Origin: Deltaproteobacteria bacterium
Lineage (GTDB): Bacteria > Desulfobacterota > Desulfobacteria > Desulfobacterales > JAUVKB01
DNA length: 15,058 nucleotides
Reading direction: 5' to 3'
Assembly (NCBI GenBank): GCA_030596405.1
Contig: JAUVKB010000028.1
Span: 1 to 15,058 of the forward strand
The notes beneath the pieces are model-generated. The model ran no database searches and was not told the DNA's origin. It saw nothing but the letters and a program-made list of their open reading frames with translations. Both the position numbers and the translations under genes were made by a program. Positions 1-10,164 of this stretch are shown here, one piece after another (position 1 is the stretch's first letter; each line of letters starts with the position of its first letter).

Positions 1-38
1 GATGTATCAGGAAAAGTAGATTTTTCAACCTAACAACA

Positions 39-53
39 AGGGGAATAAAATTG
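39..53 (+). promoter_or_regulatory. Ribosome binding site deciding a TTG start
   Basis: A purine-rich AGGGGA (39-44) lies six bases before a TTG at 51-53. The first in-frame ATG, at 63, would be 18 bases away, too far for this site. The TTG is therefore the better start for the chemoreceptor gene. The 50 bases before it contain a possible upstream stop (TAA at 31-33), as expected inside an operon whose earlier genes lie left of the window. Confidence 0.6.
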
Positions 54-1946
54 CTTAGAAATATGAAATTAGGGATTAGGCAGAGTTTTAGTTTTGGCGT
101 TTTAGTCTTTATTTCGGCTGCTCTCGGCTTAACAGGGTGGATCAGTCTCGGGTACGTGGCCCAAAAAGTAAAATTTGCCTGTGATCAGAGCCGTTTTAGA
201 ACCTACATTCTTGAAGCGCGGCGTCAGGAAAAGAATTATTTGTTACACGGAGACCAAAAATATATTGAAGCCGTACTTGCAATGTATGCTAAAATAAAAA
301 CTCATATAGATAATATGGAAACACCAATAAAAGAGGATAATGATTTTTCCCGGATGTTTGCCGGCTGCGAAAATGCCTTTGAACAGCTTGTTGATCTGAT
401 TTATCAACAGGAAGCAAAAAAAAGGGGGATGATTAAAATAGCCAGAAAAGCGATTAAAACGTCGGAAGAATTATGGGAAGAAGTAAAACAAACCGTAGAG
501 GCTTCCAAAGACTTTAAGGAATTAAAAAAGAATGTCGAGATTCTTGAAAAGCGTAACCGTCTTGCAAACTATCTTTTAGAAGCGCGGCGTCAGGAAAAGA
601 ATTATCTGCTGCGGAGAGAGGAAAAATACGTTGAGGCTGTAAACGTGGTGCTCTCAAAGATAAACGGGCTGATCGATGATAAAAATTTATTGCTGGAAAA
701 CGATAAAGGCTTTTCCTTGATGACAGCAACCTATCAAAAAAAATTTGAACAGCTTGTTGACCTGACTTATCAACAGGAATCAAAGGAAAAGATAATGGTC
801 AAATTTGCCAGGGAAGCGATTAGAGCATCGGAAGAACTCGAAAAGAGAGCATCCGTGGCCATAAATTCAACCATGGTTTCATTTAAAAAACTAATGATTA
901 TATTAACAACCTTTTCCGTTATTCTTGGCGTTATTCTTGCGTTTTTTGTAACCAGGTCCCTTACAATTCCGATAAAACGGGGAGTGCTTTTTGCTGAAAG
1001 TCTGGCAAACGGAATTTTTGACGATAAACTCAATATAGATCAAAACGACGAGGTTGGTCTTCTTGCCAGGTCGCTCAACAAGATCGCCGTTAATTTTGAC
1101 CAGATGTTCAAAAAAATAACCGGCGGCGTTGAATTACTGGCTTCCTTATCAAAAGAGATTTCATCTACGGCTGTGCAGGTTGCCGCCAGTGCTTCCGAGA
1201 CAACCGGTTCGGTAAGTGAAATTACAACCACAGTTGAAGAGGTGAAGCAGACCGTTCACGTTTCCAATAAAAAGGCCGGGGATGTTGCGGAAAGCGCAAA
1301 AAAGGTGGCCCGGATATCCGAGGACGGCCAAAAAGCGACAAAAAATGCTATAGCAGGTATGAACCGCATTAAAGAAGAGATGGAGTACATCTCTGAAAGC
1401 ATTGCAAAACTCAGTGATCAGACTCAAAGTATAGGGAAAATCGTCAGCGCTGTGAATGATTTGGCGGATCAATCAAATCTTCTTTCGGTTAATGCCGCCA
1501 TTGAGGCGGCAAAGGCGGGCGAACACGGCAAAAGCTTTAATATAGTGGCACAGGAGGTAAAAATTCTTGCACAGGAGTCCAAAGAGGCCACAAAGCAGGT
1601 AAGAACCATATTAAACGATATTCAAAAAGCGGCGGGAGCGGCTGCAATGGCAACGGAACGGGGGGGCAAAGCGGTTGAAACCGGCATGGATTTATCCGCT
1701 CAGGCCGGGGATGCCATTAAAACCCTTACAACAAGTGTCAAGGAGGCTGCTCAGGCTTTCACCCAGGTTGCCGCATCAAGCCAGCAGCAATTGATCGGCA
1801 TGGATCAGCTTGCCCAGGCCATGGAGAGCATCAAGGCGGCCAGCACGGAAAACATGGACAGCGCAAAACATCTGGAAACCGCTACCTTAAATCTTGAGGA
1901 CTTGGGACAAAAAATGAAGACTATGGCTGAACAATTTACGGTATAA
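51..1946 (+). CDS. Methyl-accepting chemotaxis protein with duplicated helical sensor domain
   Basis: Inner-membrane chemoreceptor of 631 residues that senses a ligand outside the membrane and controls a CheA kinase. Seen: membrane segment 1 at about residues 13-36, a helical sensor region at about 37-280, membrane segment 2 at about 281-303, HAMP to about 356, then a long coiled-coil signalling domain. The hairpin tip is easily recognised, with NAAIEAAKAGE at 481-491. The sensor region holds two copies of a module 122 residues apart, each starting with EARRQEKNYLL (residues 55 and 177). This motif and the helical two-module layout resemble HBM (helical bimodular) sensor domains, which bind small organic acids in some proteobacteria; the ligand here is unknown. 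The protein ends QFTV, without the NWETF-type tether for CheR/CheB. Its stop codon overlaps the ribosome binding site of the downstream cheA, so it is probably the dedicated receptor for that kinase. Confidence 0.95.
   Translation: MLRNMKLGIRQSFSFGVLVFISAALGLTGWISLGYVAQKVKFACDQSRFRTYILEARRQEKNYLLHGDQKYIEAVLAMYAKIKTHIDNMETPIKEDNDFSRMFAGCENAFEQLVDLIYQQEAKKRGMIKIARKAIKTSEELWEEVKQTVEASKDFKELKKNVEILEKRNRLANYLLEARRQEKNYLLRREEKYVEAVNVVLSKINGLIDDKNLLLENDKGFSLMTATYQKKFEQLVDLTYQQESKEKIMVKFAREAIRASEELEKRASVAINSTMVSFKKLMIILTTFSVILGVILAFFVTRSLTIPIKRGVLFAESLANGIFDDKLNIDQNDEVGLLARSLNKIAVNFDQMFKKITGGVELLASLSKEISSTAVQVAASASETTGSVSEITTTVEEVKQTVHVSNKKAGDVAESAKKVARISEDGQKATKNAIAGMNRIKEEMEYISESIAKLSDQTQSIGKIVSAVNDLADQSNLLSVNAAIEAAKAGEHGKSFNIVAQEVKILAQESKEATKQVRTILNDIQKAAGAAAMATERGGKAVETGMDLSAQAGDAIKTLTTSVKEAAQAFTQVAASSQQQLIGMDQLAQAMESIKAASTENMDSAKHLETATLNLEDLGQKMKTMAEQFTV
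207..896 (+). repeat. Intragenic tandem duplication, 366-bp period, in receptor sensor domain
   Basis: Three nucleotide islands recur exactly 366 bases apart. The first is a perfect 27-base match (213-239 and 579-605, encoding EARRQEKNY). The second is a near-perfect match starting at 378 and 744 (encoding FEQLVDL.YQQE). The third starts at 441 and 807 (encoding AR.AI..SEEL). Sequence between the islands has diverged strongly. The offset is 122 codons, so the frame is kept. The outer limits of the units are approximate. Confidence 0.9.
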
Positions 1947-1954
1947 GGTGATAT

Positions 1955-4234
1955 ATGAACGAAGAGGAGTTGCTTGTAAAACTCCGGGAAGCATTTAAAG
2001 TAGAGGCCGAAGAACGTCTTGCCTCCCTTTCTTCCGGTTTGGCCGGGCTTGAAAAAATGTCTGAACCGGACAAACAAAGATCTATCTTAGAAGCACTTTT
2101 CAGGGAAGCACACAGCCTTAAAGGAGCTGCGCGAGCTGTGGATTTGACGGAGATTGAGACTCTTTGCCAGTCTGTCGAAAGCATTTTTTCAGGCATAAAA
2201 AAAGGAGAGATCAAACTTTCCGGCAATTTTTTTGACGCGATTTATGCTTTTTTGAGGGTTATAGAAAATTTTTTAGATGTCTATAGAAATGACCAGATAT
2301 TTTCTGAAAACGAAGAAATCGCAAACCTGATTAACCAACTCGAAAAGCTCAAACACGGCGACAAAAAAGAATATGTCGATTATATTCCGTTCGAGGGGAC
2401 AAAAATTGAAAAGATACCGCCAAAACCTGTGCCCGCCACTGTAAAATCACCAGCATTGGGAACCATAAGGATATCTACGTCTAAACTTGACAGGCTCCTT
2501 CTCAAGGCTGAAGAATTAATTTCTCTCAAGATGATGTCGAAACAACATTTGCGTAGTCTTCAAAGCGCCGTCGATTTTTTTGAGTATTGGGACAAAAGAT
2601 GCGCCAAAGAGGAATCGGAATTTAGTTTGCTACGCGGGCAGATTAAAAAAAAAGAGCCTTTTTCAAAAAGAGGCGGGAACTCTTCACCTTTGGCCGATTT
2701 TTTGGCCTTTTTTGATCGAAATCAACATTACCTCCAATCTTCAATAAGAAGGGCAAAGAGACTGAAAAGCGCATCGGAACGGGATTTGAATATGATGTCG
2801 AGGATGGTGGACGATTTTCTGGATGAAATGAAACAGATTGCAATGCTTCCCTTTTCAGCGCTCTTTGAGATGTTTCCGAGAATGGTTCGTGATATCTCGC
2901 GTGGCCAGGGCAAGGAAGTGGATCTTGTGCTTGAAGGAGAAAGTATTGAGATAGACAGACGCATTCTTGAAGAAATGAAAGACCCGCTCATTCATCTGTT
3001 GCGCAATGCGGTCGATCATGGCATTGAAAACCCGGAAAAGAGGGTTGAACGGCAAAAACCGTCTCGTGGCACGATAAAGCTTGTAATTTCCCAGTCCGAA
3101 GACAATAAGGTTGAAATTTTTATATCCGACGATGGAAGCGGGATTGATCTTGCCAAAGTCAAAAAAGAAGCGGTAAAGCAGGGGATTGTTTCTAAAAAGG
3201 AGGCGGATCTCCTGAAAGGCATGGAAGCGATTCCCCTTGTCTTTCGATCCGGAGTCTCCACCAGCTCAGCCGTCACTCAAATTTCAGGCCGCGGGCTCGG
3301 GCTTGCCATTGTTCAGGAAAAAGTTGAAGAATTGGGCGGTTTTGTGTCAGTAGAAACGACTCCGGGCAAGGGTTCATCTTTCAAGATAGTGTTACCGGTC
3401 AGTCTGGCCACATTTAGAGGCCTTCTTGTGCAAGTGGAAGAGAGCCTTTTTATTCTGCCATCCTTCCATGTGGAATGTGTGTTGAGAATAAAGCGGGACA
3501 AGATTAAAACCGTTGAGAACAAAGCTACTATTTCCCCGGATGGACAGGTAATTTCTTTGTTGGAACTTTCCGATGCCCTTAAACTTTCCCGGAAACCCAA
3601 ACAAAATGATAAAATGCCTTTTATAACGGCTCTGGTTTTGGGAAACGGGGAAAAACAGATTGCATTCAGGGTGGATGAACTATTGAACGAACAGGAAGTT
3701 TTAGCCAAGAGCCTTGGCAAGCAGCTAATCCGGGTGCCAAATATTGCAGGCGCAACTATTCTTAGCACAGGGAAGGTGGCTCTGATTTTGAACGTCCATG
3801 ATTTGTTAAAGTCGCCCGACGTTGTCTCCCGTTCCTTCGAAGACCTTTCAACCAGAGCGGAAGAAGAGAAAAAAAAGTCTATTTTAGTTGTGGAAGATTC
3901 GATTACTTCGAGAATGCTCTTTAAAAATATTCTGGAGGGGGCCGGGTATATGGTCAAAACGGCTACGGACGGCCAAAATGCTTATACAATACTCAAAAAG
4001 GAACCGTTTAATCTGGTGGTTTCAGATGTGCAAATGCCTGTAATGGATGGATTTGAACTGACGGCAAAAATACGGGGCAACAAGAAACTTGCTGATACAC
4101 CGGTTGTGCTGATTACAGGGTCGCAATCTGATAAAGAGAGGGAACGCGGCATTGACATCGGCGCTAATGCCTATATCGTAAAAAGCGGTTTTGATCAAGA
4201 CAGTCTTATAGATGTTGTAGGCAGATTGATTTAA
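1955..4234 (+). CDS. cheA: Hybrid chemotaxis histidine kinase CheA with C-terminal receiver (WspE-like)
   Basis: Cytoplasmic kinase of 759 residues that autophosphorylates under receptor control and passes phosphate to receivers. Domains seen: HPt (P1) at about 1-110 with phospho-acceptor His53 in EAHSLKGAAR; no recognisable P2 (CheY-binding) domain; a long helical dimerisation region at about 168-310 starting IRISTSKLDRLL; HATPase with N box HLLRNAVDHG (347-356), G1 DDGSG (392-396) and G2 GRGLGL (445-450); CheW-like domain at about 485-625; receiver at about 642-759 with acidic ED (647-648), phospho-Asp691 and a lysine near the end of the fold. The same order and the extended helical region are known from WspE-type kinases of the alternative-cellular-function chemosensory class. 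The start ATG follows AAGGTGA (1945-1951), which overlaps the receptor stop. The fused receiver may replace CheY or act as a phosphate sink. All key kinase residues are present. Confidence 0.95.
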   Translation: MNEEELLVKLREAFKVEAEERLASLSSGLAGLEKMSEPDKQRSILEALFREAHSLKGAARAVDLTEIETLCQSVESIFSGIKKGEIKLSGNFFDAIYAFLRVIENFLDVYRNDQIFSENEEIANLINQLEKLKHGDKKEYVDYIPFEGTKIEKIPPKPVPATVKSPALGTIRISTSKLDRLLLKAEELISLKMMSKQHLRSLQSAVDFFEYWDKRCAKEESEFSLLRGQIKKKEPFSKRGGNSSPLADFLAFFDRNQHYLQSSIRRAKRLKSASERDLNMMSRMVDDFLDEMKQIAMLPFSALFEMFPRMVRDISRGQGKEVDLVLEGESIEIDRRILEEMKDPLIHLLRNAVDHGIENPEKRVERQKPSRGTIKLVISQSEDNKVEIFISDDGSGIDLAKVKKEAVKQGIVSKKEADLLKGMEAIPLVFRSGVSTSSAVTQISGRGLGLAIVQEKVEELGGFVSVETTPGKGSSFKIVLPVSLATFRGLLVQVEESLFILPSFHVECVLRIKRDKIKTVENKATISPDGQVISLLELSDALKLSRKPKQNDKMPFITALVLGNGEKQIAFRVDELLNEQEVLAKSLGKQLIRVPNIAGATILSTGKVALILNVHDLLKSPDVVSRSFEDLSTRAEEEKKKSILVVEDSITSRMLFKNILEGAGYMVKTATDGQNAYTILKKEPFNLVVSDVQMPVMDGFELTAKIRGNKKLADTPVVLITGSQSDKERERGIDIGANAYIVKSGFDQDSLIDVVGRLI

Positions 4235-4275
4235 ATAGCACCTGAACAAAAAGATGACTCCGTAAAGGGGATTAA

Positions 4276-5388
4276 ATGATAAAAGTTTTAATTGTGGATG
4301 ATTCGCCAACGGTTCGGAAATATATGAAGCATATCATCGACAGCGATAAGGATCTTGAAGTGGCAGGAGTGGCCAAAGACGGTGTGGAGGCTGTAGAATT
4401 GGTGCGGTTGAAGCATCCGGATGTCGTAACTATGGACATTCATATGCCCAGGATGGACGGCTACAAGGCGACACGTAAGATCATGGAATTACACCCTTTG
4501 CCTATCGTTATCGTAAGCGCAAGCTGGAATTCTAAAGATGTTGAAAAAATGTTTCAAGCCATGCAGGCCGGAGCTGTTGCTGCAGTTGAAAAGCCTAAAG
4601 GTCCCGGCCACCCGGAATCCGGACGCATGGTTTCACAAGTTATAGAAACCGTGAAACTGATGTCTGAAGTCAAAGTGGTGAGACGGTTTGCAAAATATAA
4701 ACGAGCAGACACAACTGCCGTGATGGCACCTCAAAAGGTCTTAACACCGGCTCCTTGCAAAGTAGATATAGTGGCTATCGGCGCTTCCACGGGAGGCCCT
4801 CCTGTTATACGGGCCATTCTTTCCAGTCTGAAGCCTGATTTCCCGGTTCCAATATTAATCGTGCAACACATTGCATCAGGCTTTCTTCATGGTTTTATGG
4901 AATGGCTGGGCAAAACGACTTCTTTCCCCGTCCTTGTTCCTGCTCATGGAAATCATGTCAAGAAAGGATATGTCTATCTTGCGCCGGACGGTTTCCATAT
5001 GGGGATTACGGCAAACTGTAAAATTATTCTCAGTAAAAGTCATCCTGAAAACGGTCTTAAGCCTTCTGTTTCTTACCTTTTCCGTTCTATTGCAGAAAAC
5101 TTCAGGAGCAGGGCAGCCGGCGTATTGCTCACCGGTATGGGAAAAGACGGGTCTTGCGAACTTAATATGATGAAAGGAAGAGGTTGCGTAACCATAGCTC
5201 AAGACAAGGAGAGCTCAATAGTTCACGGCATGCCGGGAGAAGCCATAAAAATAGGCGCGGCAAATCACATCCTTTCTCCGAAAGATATTGCAGCTTATTT
5301 TAAATATGATAACCTCGTAAAAAGTCGCTTCGCGCCTCTTTACGATTCCATCAAACTATACCGGTTAACAAAAAATAGTATAACTTGA
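4276..5388 (+). CDS. cheB: CheB chemoreceptor glutamate methylesterase / response regulator
   Basis: Receiver-regulated methylesterase and glutamine deamidase that resets chemoreceptors, 370 residues, close to the usual CheB length. The receiver (about 1-125) has phospho-Asp54 in TMDIHMP. After a linker, the catalytic domain (about 160-355) shows the expected triad: Ser171 in GASTGGP, His198 in VQHI and Asp291 in TGMGKDG. The start follows AAAGGGG (4264-4270) by five bases and the gap after cheA is 41 bp. Its substrate is presumably the receptor encoded upstream, phosphorylated CheA being the phosphate donor. No cheR partner is in the window, though adaptation would require one. The C-terminal tail of about 20 residues beyond the esterase fold carries nothing recognisable. 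Confidence 0.95.
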   Translation: MIKVLIVDDSPTVRKYMKHIIDSDKDLEVAGVAKDGVEAVELVRLKHPDVVTMDIHMPRMDGYKATRKIMELHPLPIVIVSASWNSKDVEKMFQAMQAGAVAAVEKPKGPGHPESGRMVSQVIETVKLMSEVKVVRRFAKYKRADTTAVMAPQKVLTPAPCKVDIVAIGASTGGPPVIRAILSSLKPDFPVPILIVQHIASGFLHGFMEWLGKTTSFPVLVPAHGNHVKKGYVYLAPDGFHMGITANCKIILSKSHPENGLKPSVSYLFRSIAENFRSRAAGVLLTGMGKDGSCELNMMKGRGCVTIAQDKESSIVHGMPGEAIKIGAANHILSPKDIAAYFKYDNLVKSRFAPLYDSIKLYRLTKNSIT

Positions 5389-5395
5389 CTGGATT

Positions 5396-8014
<2,619 letters not shown>

Positions 8015-8058
8015 CGGACAATATTTCAATATTTGACTACCGGAATCAAGACATAGAT

Positions 8059-8093
8059 GCCATGTTAAAAGACAAGCCATGTTAAAAGACAAG
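8059..8093 (+). repeat. 17-bp tandem duplication across the phosphatase start codon
   Basis: The unit gccatgttaaaagacaa occurs twice head to tail (8059-8075 and 8076-8092, both followed by g). Each copy carries an ATG and the same first codons (MLKDK). Because 17 is not a multiple of three, the first ATG (8062) is out of frame with the real gene. It opens a seven-codon reading frame (MLKDKPC) that stops at TAA 8083-8085, overlapping the true start at 8079. Confidence 0.9.
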
Positions 8094-9314
8094 ATAGACA
8101 AATCATATAAGTCCTCTTTATCCGGTTCAGATGCTGATAGCGCCCCCGCCCCCCGCAAGATTCTTATTGCGGATGACGATCCTATCATACGCGCCATGAT
8201 GCAACGTACCTTGCAAAATGCCGGTTTCGATGTTGTTACAGCGGAAAACGGGAAAAAAGCCATTGAGCTTCTTTCTGACCAAATCAGCGCCATACTTCTT
8301 GACATTCAGATGCCTGAAATGGACGGCATGGAATGTTTGAGGTATATACAGAAAAACTATAAGGATTTGCCGTCGATTATGGTTACGGCAAGCGATGATG
8401 TTTCCAACGCCGTGGATGCCATGAAGTATGGCGCGTTCGACTATGTAACAAAACCTTTTAACCCAAAGGAACTAATCGCTCTGATTAAACAGGCCGTCAA
8501 GGCTTGCGAGCAGGCAAGGCGGCTTAAAGAGATGGAAGCCGAGCTGGCCAAAGCGCGAGAGCATGAAATCAATATTGCCGCCAGGATTCAGACTACTCTT
8601 CTCATAGGTCAACCTCCCCAAGACCTTAAGGGTATGCAGGTAGCGCAGTTAACTATCCCTTCACAAAAAATCGACGGTGATTTCTACGATTTTTTCAGAC
8701 TGAATGAACAGAGTCTTGACGTAGTGGTGGGAGACGTTATGGGCAAAGGGATTCCCGCCGCCTTGTTGGGGGCGGCCATGAAGAATCATTTTTTGCGTGT
8801 TTTAAATGAACTTAGTTGTTTGGAAAACAGCAAACAACTCCCAAATCCTGAAAAAATTGTTTCATCCGTTCATGACGGCATGATTGATCAAATGGAAGAA
8901 CTTGAAACATTTGTCACTCTTTGTTACGCTCGATTTGACCTGTCAAAAAATCTTTTTGTTTTTGTTGATTGCGGTCATATGCGAACGATCCACTTCCATA
9001 ATGATTCAAGCAGATGCAACCTGCTCCAGGGGGAGAACATGCCTTTAGGATTTCCGGAAACAGAACCTTTTAAACAGATTTCCGTTCCTTTTAAGTCCGG
9101 GGATATTTTCTTTTTTTACTCGGACGGGTTGACGGAAGCCGTGAATCAGGATGGCAGTTTATATGGCGAAGAACGACTGGTCGATATCGTGCAAAAAAAC
9201 GCAAGAATTAATCCGGATAGTTTGATAAATAATGTTTTAAAAGAGATCGTCGATTTTTCAGGATCCGGCACATTTGATGATGATTTTACATGCGTGGTAG
9301 TAAAGATTGATTAA
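8079..9314 (+). CDS. Response regulator with PP2C serine phosphatase output (RsbU/SpoIIE family)
   Basis: Cytoplasmic two-domain protein of 411 residues. The receiver (about 27-145) has phospho-Asp75 in LLDIQMPEMDG and the conserved TKPF lysine near its end. A helical linker (about 145-180) joins it to a PP2C phosphatase of the RsbU/SpoIIE type. Metal-binding and active-site motifs are all visible: DGDFYDFF (199-206), GDVMGKG (218-224), YSDGLTEA (around Asp349) and DDDFTCVVV (from 400). Enzymes of this family dephosphorylate STAS-domain anti-anti-sigma factors, and phosphorylation of the receiver usually sets their activity. The layout resembles HsbR of Pseudomonas and CrsR of Shewanella but without their kinase domain, which here is a separate downstream gene. 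The start has no good ribosome binding site and sits in a 17-bp tandem duplication. The stop overlaps the next start by eight bases. The gene's place after an HPt-ended kinase suggests that kinase is its phosphodonor. Confidence 0.93.
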   Translation: MLKDKIDKSYKSSLSGSDADSAPAPRKILIADDDPIIRAMMQRTLQNAGFDVVTAENGKKAIELLSDQISAILLDIQMPEMDGMECLRYIQKNYKDLPSIMVTASDDVSNAVDAMKYGAFDYVTKPFNPKELIALIKQAVKACEQARRLKEMEAELAKAREHEINIAARIQTTLLIGQPPQDLKGMQVAQLTIPSQKIDGDFYDFFRLNEQSLDVVVGDVMGKGIPAALLGAAMKNHFLRVLNELSCLENSKQLPNPEKIVSSVHDGMIDQMEELETFVTLCYARFDLSKNLFVFVDCGHMRTIHFHNDSSRCNLLQGENMPLGFPETEPFKQISVPFKSGDIFFFYSDGLTEAVNQDGSLYGEERLVDIVQKNARINPDSLINNVLKEIVDFSGSGTFDDDFTCVVVKID

Positions 9315-9807
9315 AAAAATTTCAAAACAGAATTTGCCGAATAAAGCAAAACCCAGTGAAGTAAAACCCAGTGAAGCAAAACCAGGTGAAGCAAAGCTTG
9401 AGATAAAGAGTGACCTGAAAGAGCTTAAGAGGGTTCGGGCTTTTATCAGAGAATATTGTGAAAAAATACCGGGTTTTCTTATTGATGGCAAACGCATTGA
9501 CCGGATCAAAATTGACCGGATCGAACTGGCCATTACCGAAGTTACGGCCAACATCATTAAGCACGCATATCGCGGGCATACGGATGGACGGATTCAGATA
9601 CACGCCGGCATATCGGGAAATAAAATGGTTCTTAAATTTTACGACTGGGGAAAGGGTTTTAAGCCGTCGTTGGTCCCATTGCCGAAATTTGACGGGTCAA
9701 AGGATCACGGGTTCGGTTTTTATATTATTTCACAATCTGTTGACGAAGTGATATATTCTCGAGATGAAAAAGGGAGAAACAGCACGTATCTGAAAATTAT
9801 CCTTTAA
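9307..9807 (+). CDS. RsbW/SpoIIAB-like serine kinase (anti-sigma-type HATPase)
   Basis: Small GHKL-fold kinase of 166 residues expected to phosphorylate a STAS partner on serine and to hold a sigma factor or other target. Motifs: N box ELAITEVTANIIKHAY (from 73, metal-binding Asn82), G1 DWGKGF (113-118) and G2 HGFGF (134-138), where many relatives have GLGL. The first in-frame ATG falls beyond the catalytic motifs, so the start must be non-AUG. TTG 9307 overlaps the phosphatase stop by eight bases and fits translational coupling; another TTG at 9334 is possible. The first 35 residues are a lysine-rich tail with three copies of a KPSE-type pentapeptide, unlike typical RsbW proteins, which begin close to the fold. 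No sigma factor gene is adjacent, so its target is unknown. The obvious STAS partner is the convergent gene at 9797-10150, which overlaps this one by 11 bases. Confidence 0.88.
   Translation: MIKKISKQNLPNKAKPSEVKPSEAKPGEAKLEIKSDLKELKRVRAFIREYCEKIPGFLIDGKRIDRIKIDRIELAITEVTANIIKHAYRGHTDGRIQIHAGISGNKMVLKFYDWGKGFKPSLVPLPKFDGSKDHGFGFYIISQSVDEVIYSRDEKGRNSTYLKIIL
9346..9390 (+). repeat. Three 15-bp tandem repeats encoding AKPSE-type pentapeptides
   Basis: Copies gcaaaacccagtgaa (9346), gtaaaacccagtgaa (9361) and gcaaaaccaggtgaa (9376) encode AKPSE, VKPSE and AKPGE. A degenerate start of a fourth copy follows at 9391. They form a charged, proline-spaced tail ahead of the kinase fold. Confidence 0.9.
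9496..9525 (+). repeat. 15-bp tandem duplication encoding IDRIK/IDRIE
   Basis: attgaccggatcaaa (9496-9510) is followed directly by attgaccggatcgaa (9511-9525), one base different. The copies encode IDRIK and IDRIE and lengthen the helix that leads into the N box of the RsbW-like kinase by five residues. Confidence 0.85.
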
Positions 9808-10150
9808 TATTAGAGGCTGCCAAGACCTTAACCGCTTCATCTTGCGAAGAAAAAATTTTAAGTATGCGATTCATCCTGGTGAGCTTAAAGAGATTCATTA
9901 CCGCTTCCTTGATGCAACAGACATACAGGTCCCCGTCGGTTCCGAGCCTTTTTAGGTTGGACAATATGGCGCCAAGTCCGCTGCTGTCTACAAAATCGAC
10001 TTGCGAAAGATTCAGCACAATTTTATTATTGCCGTCATTGATCCATCTTAGCATTTTTTCTTTAAAATCGACCGCCGAGGAAGCATCGATCTGTTTTTCC
10101 AGAGGCATCACGACAAGAACGTCATCTATTTTGCTGCTTTCAATCTGCAT
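9797..10150 (-). CDS. STAS-domain anti-sigma factor antagonist (RsbV/SpoIIAA-like)
   Basis: Single-domain STAS protein of 117 residues, the usual length for RsbV/SpoIIAA proteins. The signature VDFVDSSGLGAI lies at 51-62; Ser56 or Ser57 in the DSSG motif is the expected phosphorylation site. In partner switching the unphosphorylated form binds an RsbW-type kinase and releases its target, and a PP2C phosphatase reactivates it. Both enzyme types are encoded next door on the other strand (9307-9807 and 8079-9314), which makes them the likely partners. The gene is last in the minus-strand operon, three bases after glgP, so it should be made together with glycogen phosphorylase. Its 3' end runs 11 bases into the kinase gene, tail to tail, with no terminator in between. 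The partner assignment is inference; the family call is firm. Confidence 0.92.
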   Translation of the reverse strand: MQIESSKIDDVLVVMPLEKQIDASSAVDFKEKMLRWINDGNNKIVLNLSQVDFVDSSGLGAILSNLKRLGTDGDLYVCCIKEAVMNLFKLTRMNRILKIFSSQDEAVKVLAASNIKG

Positions 10151-10164
10151 TTTTTAATCCTCTT
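10148..10164 (-). promoter_or_regulatory. STAS ribosome binding site inside the end of glgP
   Basis: On the minus strand AGAGGA (10159-10164) lies eight bases before the STAS ATG. The site is formed by the last codons of glgP (gag gat taa). Ribosomes finishing glgP would therefore uncover or reuse it, tying STAS synthesis to glgP translation. Confidence 0.7.

Noticed and set aside
1..33. Possible C-terminal tail (DVSGKVDFST, stop) of an upstream gene
   Set aside because: Frame 1 is open to a TAA 17 bases before the receptor start, as expected for a preceding operon gene, but ten residues are too few to identify or to prove coding.
3313..3957. Open frame of 214 codons on the minus strand
   Set aside because: It lies wholly within cheA, antisense to the well-conserved G2 box and CheW domain. 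The translated product is low-complexity Ser/Thr-rich and resembles no family.
8079..9807. Reading the phosphatase and kinase as one frameshifted HsbR/CrsR-like fusion gene
   Set aside because: Both reading frames are complete with all motifs. The stop-start overlap of eight bases fits normal translational coupling, and separate RsbU- and RsbW-type genes are common.
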